Shown in pieces: positions 6,481-10,857 of a stretch of DNA of 10,857 bases. A program made the translations under genes and the position numbers. The stretch spans positions 1-10,857 of the forward strand of contig CBDDXH010000038.1 in the NCBI GenBank assembly GCA_965235125.1, in the 5' to 3' direction. Numbering within the stretch: position 1 is the first letter of the stretch; each line of letters opens with the position of its first letter. This stretch comes from Pelagilacustribacter hypolimneticus (lineage in GTDB: Bacteria; Pseudomonadota; Alphaproteobacteria; Pelagibacterales; Pelagibacteraceae). The notes beneath the pieces were generated by a model, which saw only the letters and a list, made by a program, of their open reading frames with translations, did no database searches and was not told the DNA's origin.

Positions 6481-7422
6481 ATGATAAGCTCAGATTTTCT
6501 AAATCCTATTAATTCTATTAAATTAATTGCAATGGATCGTTATTTAGATGAGATGATTAACCTATATAATTTAAAAAAATTTCCAAAAGTTTTACTTTTA
6601 ACTGGCAAAAAAGGAATAGGTAAATTTACTTTAGTTATCCATTTTCTTAATTATATTTTTACTTTAAATGAAAAAAAACCTTATGATCTTAAAAATAAAA
6701 TAATTAACCCAGAATCAGTTTTTTACAATCAACTTTTAAATCATACCAGTCAGGATGTTATTTTTATTCAAACTGATGAAAGTAAAAATATAAAAATCGA
6801 AGATATCAGAAATTTAAAATCAACCTTATCTAGAACTTCACTTTCGAATAATCTAAGATTTACCATTATTGATGAAGTAGAATTTATTAACGAAAATTCA
6901 GTAAATGCTTTGCTTAAGTTGCTTGAAGAGCCCACAATTAATAATTTTTTTATTCTTATTAATAATCAGCAATCTGATCTTGCAGAAACTATTTCTTCTA
7001 GAAGTCTTAAAACAAGTATTTTTTTAAATAGCATAGAAGTTAACTCAGTTATTAATCATTTGTTAAAAAATAATAATATTAAAAATTTAATAGATTTTAA
7101 TAACGATTTAACTCCTGGTCTGTTATTACAATTTAATGAAAGATTTTTAAAATTTAATATAGATAAAAATGACAATATTTTAACAAAAATTAATAAATTA
7201 TTAAATGCTTTTAAAAAGAATAAAGATAAAATTTTAATCAATTTGACACTTTTTTTAATTGATCAATATTTTCTTAGATTAGTGCAAATAAATGAAAAAA
7301 AAATAAGTATCTTACTAGATGTAAAATCAAGTATTGTTAAAAATATAAATGATTTGATTTATTATAATCTAAACGTAAATTCAGTTATAAATTCAATCGA
7401 AGTAAAATTAAAAAATGTCTAA
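6481..7422 (+). CDS. holB: DNA polymerase III delta-prime subunit (clamp loader)
   Basis: A component of the clamp-loader complex that opens and places the sliding clamp on primed DNA. It has 313 residues. The AAA+ core includes a P-loop-like TGKKGIGKFT (41-50, Phe49 replacing the usual Thr/Ser), IKIEDIRNLKSTLS (104-117), the Walker-B-like FTIIDEVEFI (127-136), NALLKLLEEP (142-151) and SSRS (172-175) at the SRC-motif position. Delta-prime subunits of other bacteria are not ATPases, so the altered P-loop is expected. There is no cysteine in the protein, hence no zinc module such as E. coli delta-prime has. The C-terminal part (about 200-313) is Asn/Lys/Ile-rich helix and poorly conserved. The start is the ATG at 6481 after an A/T-only spacer. 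The end overlaps metG in ATGTCTAA. Confidence 0.9.
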   Translation: MISSDFLNPINSIKLIAMDRYLDEMINLYNLKKFPKVLLLTGKKGIGKFTLVIHFLNYIFTLNEKKPYDLKNKIINPESVFYNQLLNHTSQDVIFIQTDESKNIKIEDIRNLKSTLSRTSLSNNLRFTIIDEVEFINENSVNALLKLLEEPTINNFFILINNQQSDLAETISSRSLKTSIFLNSIEVNSVINHLLKNNNIKNLIDFNNDLTPGLLLQFNERFLKFNIDKNDNILTKINKLLNAFKKNKDKILINLTLFLIDQYFLRLVQINEKKISILLDVKSSIVKNINDLIYYNLNVNSVINSIEVKLKNV

Positions 7423-8959
7423 TGATAATTTTTATATAACTACACCAATCTATTATCCTTCAGGTAAGCCACATATGGGACATGCTTATTCAAGTATTGT
7501 AGCTGATATATTTGCTAGATTCAAAAGACTTGAAGGTAAAAATGTGTTTTTTTTAACCGGAACAGATGAACATGGTTTAAAAATTCAACGCGAAGCAGAA
7601 AAAAATAATAAAGATCCAAAATCTTTTTGTGATGAAATTTCTCAACAATTTAAAGAATTAACTAAAACTTTAAATCTTTCAAATGATGATTTTATTAGAA
7701 CCACTGAAAAGAGACATCATCAATCTGTAATAGCTATATGGAATAAACTTCTTGAGTCTGGAGATATATACCTATCCAAATACGCAGGATGGTATTCTGT
7801 TTCTGATGAAGCCTACTACACTGAAGATGAAATAACCACAGAGAATGGAAAAAAAATTTCAAAATCTTCTGGATCTCTCGTTGATTGGTTCGAGGAAGAA
7901 TCTTATTTTTTTAAACTATCTGCATGGCAAGATAAACTTTTAGAATATTATAAAAAGAATCAAGATTTTATTTCTCCAAAATCAAGAAATAATGAAATAG
8001 TGCAATTTGTTAAAAGTGGATTAAACGATCTTTCTATAAGCAGAACATCTTTCAAATGGGGTATAAAAGTACCAAATAATGATAAACACATTATTTATGT
8101 TTGGCTCGACGCTTTAACTAATTACATTAGTGCTTTAAATTTCCCGAATACAGAAGATCCATTATATAAAAAATTTTGGCCAGCGAGCATTCATATTATA
8201 GGCAAAGATATTTTAAGATTTCACACAGTTTATTGGCCTGCTTTTTTAATGGCAGCAAAGATTCAGCTTCCACATAAAGTTTTTGGTCATGGTTGGATTT
8301 TGTCGGACGAAAAAAAGATGTCAAAATCACTAGGCAATATTTTAGATCCTCTTGAAATAATTGATAAGTACGGAATAGATCAACTTAGATATTATTTAAT
8401 AAAAGAAGTTTCATTAGGAAATGATGGAAATGTTTCAATGGAAAATCTTAAAAATTGTATTAATAATGATTTAGCAAATAATTTTGGAAATTTATGCCAA
8501 AGAGTTTTTAGTTTTATAGAAAAAAATTGTGAAGGAAAGTTACCTAAGCCTGGCAAGTTAGCAAATGAAGATATTAATCTTCTAGATAAGCTAATTAATA
8601 AAGTTCCGGAGCTAGTTTCAGATATGAACAGTCAAAGTTTAAATGATTATATCAAAAAAGTAGTAGAATTTTCATTTAATGCAAATAAATATTTTAATGA
8701 CTTACAGCCTTGGTCAATTAAAAAAACTAACATAGAAAGAATGAATACAATTTTATTTACAATTGTAACGCAAATTAAAAATATATGTATTTTACTTAGT
8801 CCAATTATTCCTATAAGCAGTGAAAAAATTTTAAATACAATGAATCTAAAAGATGAAAATAAGCAAATTAAAGATATCAATAAACTTGATATTTTTAATC
8901 ATAATTTAGAGTTTAAAAAAATATCAATACTTTTTAAAAAAATAGAAGATGATAATTGA
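7415..8959 (+). CDS. metG: Methionyl-tRNA synthetase
   Basis: A class I aminoacyl-tRNA synthetase that charges tRNA-Met, including the initiator. It has 514 residues. The N-terminal ITTPIYYPSGKPHMGHAYSS holds the HIGH-type motif HMGH (20-23). TGTDEHGLKIQ (48-58) is the conserved nucleotide-fold block. The connective-peptide region has GWYSVSDEAYYTEDE (125-139) with no CxxC pairs, so this is the zinc-free form. The KMSKS loop is KMSKS at 301-305, followed by LGNILDP. A helical anticodon-binding domain covers about 340-510, including LQPWSIKK (430-437). There is no EMAPII-like C-terminal tRNA-binding domain, which is usual for this short form. The gene overlaps holB by 8 bases and tatD by 11. 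Confidence 0.97.
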   Translation: MSNDNFYITTPIYYPSGKPHMGHAYSSIVADIFARFKRLEGKNVFFLTGTDEHGLKIQREAEKNNKDPKSFCDEISQQFKELTKTLNLSNDDFIRTTEKRHHQSVIAIWNKLLESGDIYLSKYAGWYSVSDEAYYTEDEITTENGKKISKSSGSLVDWFEEESYFFKLSAWQDKLLEYYKKNQDFISPKSRNNEIVQFVKSGLNDLSISRTSFKWGIKVPNNDKHIIYVWLDALTNYISALNFPNTEDPLYKKFWPASIHIIGKDILRFHTVYWPAFLMAAKIQLPHKVFGHGWILSDEKKMSKSLGNILDPLEIIDKYGIDQLRYYLIKEVSLGNDGNVSMENLKNCINNDLANNFGNLCQRVFSFIEKNCEGKLPKPGKLANEDINLLDKLINKVPELVSDMNSQSLNDYIKKVVEFSFNANKYFNDLQPWSIKKTNIERMNTILFTIVTQIKNICILLSPIIPISSEKILNTMNLKDENKQIKDINKLDIFNHNLEFKKISILFKKIEDDN

Positions 8960-9725
8960 TTCACATTGCCATTTAGAATACGAACCTATTAATTCAAGTT
9001 TAAAAGAAGTTATAAATCGTGCTTTTAAAAACGGTGTTGAGTATCTTTTGAGTATTTCAACAACTAATGAAAGCTATGACAAAATCATTAAAATTGTTGA
9101 AAATTATAAAAATGTATACGGAACATATGGGATCCATCCGCACGAAACAAATAATTATAAAAATCTAACATCTCTAGAAATTATAAAAAAAGCTAGTTTA
9201 AATAATAAAATAATTGGTATTGGTGAGACTGGTCTTGATTTTTATTATGACCATTCAGATCGAAATATTCAAAAAAAAATATTTATCGAACATATAAAAG
9301 CTGCGCAAAATTTAAATTTACCTTTGATTGTTCATACTCGATCAGCCGAAGATGAAACGTATGAAATTTTAAAAATTGAAAAGAAAAATAAAGATTTTAA
9401 AATTTTAATTCACTGTTTTACAGGGAGCAAAATATTTGCACACAAATTAGTTGACCTAGGATGTTATATTTCAGCCAGTGGAGTTGTGACTTTTAAAAAA
9501 TCAAAAGAACTAGCTGAAACTTTCCTTACTTTGCCAAACGATCGTTTATTAGTTGAAACAGACTCTCCTTATTTGTCTCCAGAACCTTTGAGAGGCAAGG
9601 TTAATGAACCTTCTCATATTGTTCATACAGTAAACTTTTTAGCTAATTTAAAAGGTATCGATGCTAAAAGTTTTGCTGAAACAACGTCGTCTAATTTTTT
9701 TAAACTATTTGGAAAATTGAATTGA
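8949..9725 (+). CDS. tatD: TatD-family metal-dependent hydrolase / DNase
   Basis: A TIM-barrel amidohydrolase-superfamily protein of 258 residues. TatD enzymes are described as metal-dependent exonucleases in DNA or RNA quality control, but the cellular substrate in this lineage is not established. The predicted ligands are all present: IDSHCHLE with His6 and His8, GETGLDFYY with Glu93, IVHTRSAED with His129, IHCFTGS with His155 and ETDSPYLSPEP with Asp205. GIHPHE (61-66) and RGKVNEPSHI (215-224) are further family marks. It sits directly after metG, an arrangement common in bacteria. The ATG at 8949 lies inside the metG tail (ATGATAATTGA), with a weak AGAAG just upstream. Symbols such as ycfH are used for the same family. 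Confidence 0.94.
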   Translation: MIIDSHCHLEYEPINSSLKEVINRAFKNGVEYLLSISTTNESYDKIIKIVENYKNVYGTYGIHPHETNNYKNLTSLEIIKKASLNNKIIGIGETGLDFYYDHSDRNIQKKIFIEHIKAAQNLNLPLIVHTRSAEDETYEILKIEKKNKDFKILIHCFTGSKIFAHKLVDLGCYISASGVVTFKKSKELAETFLTLPNDRLLVETDSPYLSPEPLRGKVNEPSHIVHTVNFLANLKGIDAKSFAETTSSNFFKLFGKLN

Positions 9726-10492
9726 AAAATAAGTTTACTATATTAGGATGTGGAAGTTCATTAGGTTCTCCTTGGATTACTAACTATTGGGGAAAATGTA
9801 ATAAAAAGAATAAAAAAAATATAAGAACTAGATGTTGTGCTCATTTTCAATATAAAAATATATCAGTTTTAATCGATACATCGCCAGATCTTAAAATTCA
9901 ATTTAAACAAAATAATTTAAAAAATGTTGATTCAGTTTTATACACACATGAGCATGCCGATCAAACTTCAGGAATTTTTGAGTTAAGACCTTTTTTTTGG
10001 AAAAATAAAAAAAAAATTGATATTTATGGAAGTAAAAAGACTATTAAAGAATTAAAAACTAAATATGATTTTTGTTTTATTTCTAAGCAAGGCTACAAAC
10101 CAATAGCTAAAGCACATATAATAAAAAATAATTTTTTAATCGAAAAGGGTGTAAATAAAATTAAAATTAATTCATTTCAAGTTCAGCACGGCTTAATTAA
10201 ATCATCTGCTTACGTATTTAATAAAATTGCTTATATAAGTGACTGCAGCAAGATTCCTAATAATTCAAAAAAACTGTTAAATAATCTAGATTTCTTAATT
10301 ATAGATTGTTTAAGATTTAAATTTCATCCAGGTCATTTCAATTTTGATGAAGCTACTACTTTAGCTAAAGACCTTAAGCCCAAAAAAACAATTCTTACTA
10401 ATTTACACGTTGATCTTGATTATAATATTTTAAAAAAAAAACTTCCATCAAATATTATACCTGCCTTTGACGGCATGAGTTTTAATTTTTAA
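9722..10492 (+). CDS. MBL-fold metallo-hydrolase (PhnP/tRNase Z-like)
   Basis: A 256-residue cytoplasmic metallo-beta-lactamase-fold hydrolase of unknown substrate. PhnP-type relatives act as phosphodiesterases, but no phosphonate genes lie nearby. The N-terminus FTILGCGSSLGSP (5-17) is family-typical and places the start at the TTG (9722-9724), whose last bases form the tatD TGA (four-base TTGA overlap). No ATG would preserve this strand. The metal motif reads HEHADQ (76-81), so the last ligand position is Gln instead of His. The other expected ligands are His156 in QHG, Asp174 in ISDCS, His205 in HPGHF and His229 in TNLHVDLDY. Cysteines 26, 38 and 39 lie in the KCNKKNKKNIRTRCC segment; their role is unknown. 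It is the last gene of the operon and its end overlaps the opposing peroxidase gene by 11 bases. Confidence 0.85.
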   Translation: MKNKFTILGCGSSLGSPWITNYWGKCNKKNKKNIRTRCCAHFQYKNISVLIDTSPDLKIQFKQNNLKNVDSVLYTHEHADQTSGIFELRPFFWKNKKKIDIYGSKKTIKELKTKYDFCFISKQGYKPIAKAHIIKNNFLIEKGVNKIKINSFQVQHGLIKSSAYVFNKIAYISDCSKIPNNSKKLLNNLDFLIIDCLRFKFHPGHFNFDEATTLAKDLKPKKTILTNLHVDLDYNILKKKLPSNIIPAFDGMSFNF

Positions 10493-10857
10493 GTTCTTTT
10501 TCAATAGAAGCTATAAATTTATCAGAGGATGGGTTGGTAACTGAGGTAAATGTATTAGCTACTTTACCATTTTTACCAATAATAATTTTGTGAAAATTCC
10601 ATTTTGGAATTGCTGAGCCCCCGTAATTTTCCGCTGCCCATACAAAAAAAGGATGAGCTTCTTTTCCAATGACATTAGTTTTTTCTGTTATTGGAAAATT
10701 AATTCCAAATGCAGTTTCGCAAAAATTTTTAATTTCCTTATTTGATCCTGGCTCTTGTTTAAAATTATCAGATGGTACACCTATAACAATTAACCCTTTA
10801 TTTTTATATGTAGTCGATAATTTTTGAAGATCTTCATACTGATTAGTAAAACCGCAT
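10482..10857 (-). CDS. Glutathione peroxidase family protein, N-terminus outside the window
   Basis: Read on the minus strand, 124 codons are visible, ending at TAA (10482-10484). The first complete codon (10854-10856) is TGC. It encodes the predicted peroxidatic cysteine of the CGFTNQYEDLQKL block, so roughly the first 35 residues of a typical family member are missing. Counting from that Cys as 1, QEPGSNKEI is at 34-42, Cys46 is a possible resolving cysteine, FPITEK is at 54-59, HPFFVW at 68-73 and KWNFHK at 85-90 with the conserved Trp86 and Asn87. The family reduces peroxides using thioredoxin or glutathione. The segment VPSDNFK (27-33) replaces the usual FPCNQFG, so the Gln of the catalytic tetrad is not conserved. 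The 3' end overlaps the MBL gene by 11 bases and no terminator is visible. Confidence 0.9.
   Translation of the reverse strand, partial: CGFTNQYEDLQKLSTTYKNKGLIVIGVPSDNFKQEPGSNKEIKNFCETAFGINFPITEKTNVIGKEAHPFFVWAAENYGGSAIPKWNFHKIIIGKNGKVANTFTSVTNPSSDKFIASIEKELKN

Noticed and set aside
7056..7241. Minus-strand open frame inside holB
   Set aside because: It is a Leu/Phe/Lys-rich antisense shadow of A/T-rich codons with no recognisable features.
8647..8880. Minus-strand open frame inside metG with hydrophobic segments
   Set aside because: It is antisense to the anticodon-binding domain; the apparent hydrophobicity comes from reading Lys/Asn/Glu codons in reverse.
1..10857. Mobile elements, CRISPR arrays, attachment sites or a defence/toxin system
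   Set aside because: All but about 130 bases are assigned to recognisable housekeeping genes in a plausible ancestral order. No transposase, integrase, regular repeats or flanking direct repeats were seen, including at the tRNA 3' end.

Overview
The window looks like an ordinary chromosomal segment of a very A+T-rich, streamlined alphaproteobacterium. The base composition, the almost total lack of intergenic DNA and the gene order (dacC-type carboxypeptidase, tmk, holB, metG, tatD, MBL hydrolase) fit Pelagibacterales (SAR11)-like organisms. That taxonomic call is inference: there is no rRNA gene here, and protein comparison would be needed to confirm it. No phage, transposon, CRISPR, toxin or defence genes were seen.

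Layout. (1) Positions 1-466 hold the 3' part of a DUF502-family membrane protein on the plus strand. It converges, with a 3-base gap, on recG (470-2545, minus). (2) sdhE (2572-2826, plus) diverges from recG across 26 bases. It ends one base before a tRNA-Ser(UGA) gene on the minus strand (2828-2917). (3) Positions 2918-3003 (86 bases) are the largest non-coding stretch. It separates the tRNA from the operon to its right and carries an 8-bp inverted repeat and a possible tRNA promoter. (4) Positions 3004-10492 hold eight co-directional genes, nearly all with overlapping ends: a MltB-like lytic transglycosylase, a RlpA-like SPOR lipoprotein, a D-alanyl-D-alanine carboxypeptidase, tmk, holB, metG, tatD and an MBL-fold hydrolase. 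(5) The 3' part of a glutathione-peroxidase-family gene (10482-10857, minus) overlaps the end of the operon and runs off the window.

How the genes fit together. The first three operon genes act on the periplasmic cell wall: a glycan-strand lyase, a septal-type SPOR/DPBB lipoprotein and a peptide-stem trimming enzyme. The next three serve dTTP synthesis, the replicative clamp loader and protein synthesis. The last two are metal-dependent hydrolases. Overlapping stops and starts suggest one transcript with coupled translation.

Nothing here amounts to a new system. The points most worth a second look are: a RlpA-like protein that keeps the fold and SPOR domain but has lost its predicted catalytic acids; a cysteine-free clamp-loader delta-prime subunit; an MBL protein with HxHxDQ in place of HxHxDH; the inverted repeat in the only sizeable intergenic gap; and the repeated geometry of the gene overlaps.
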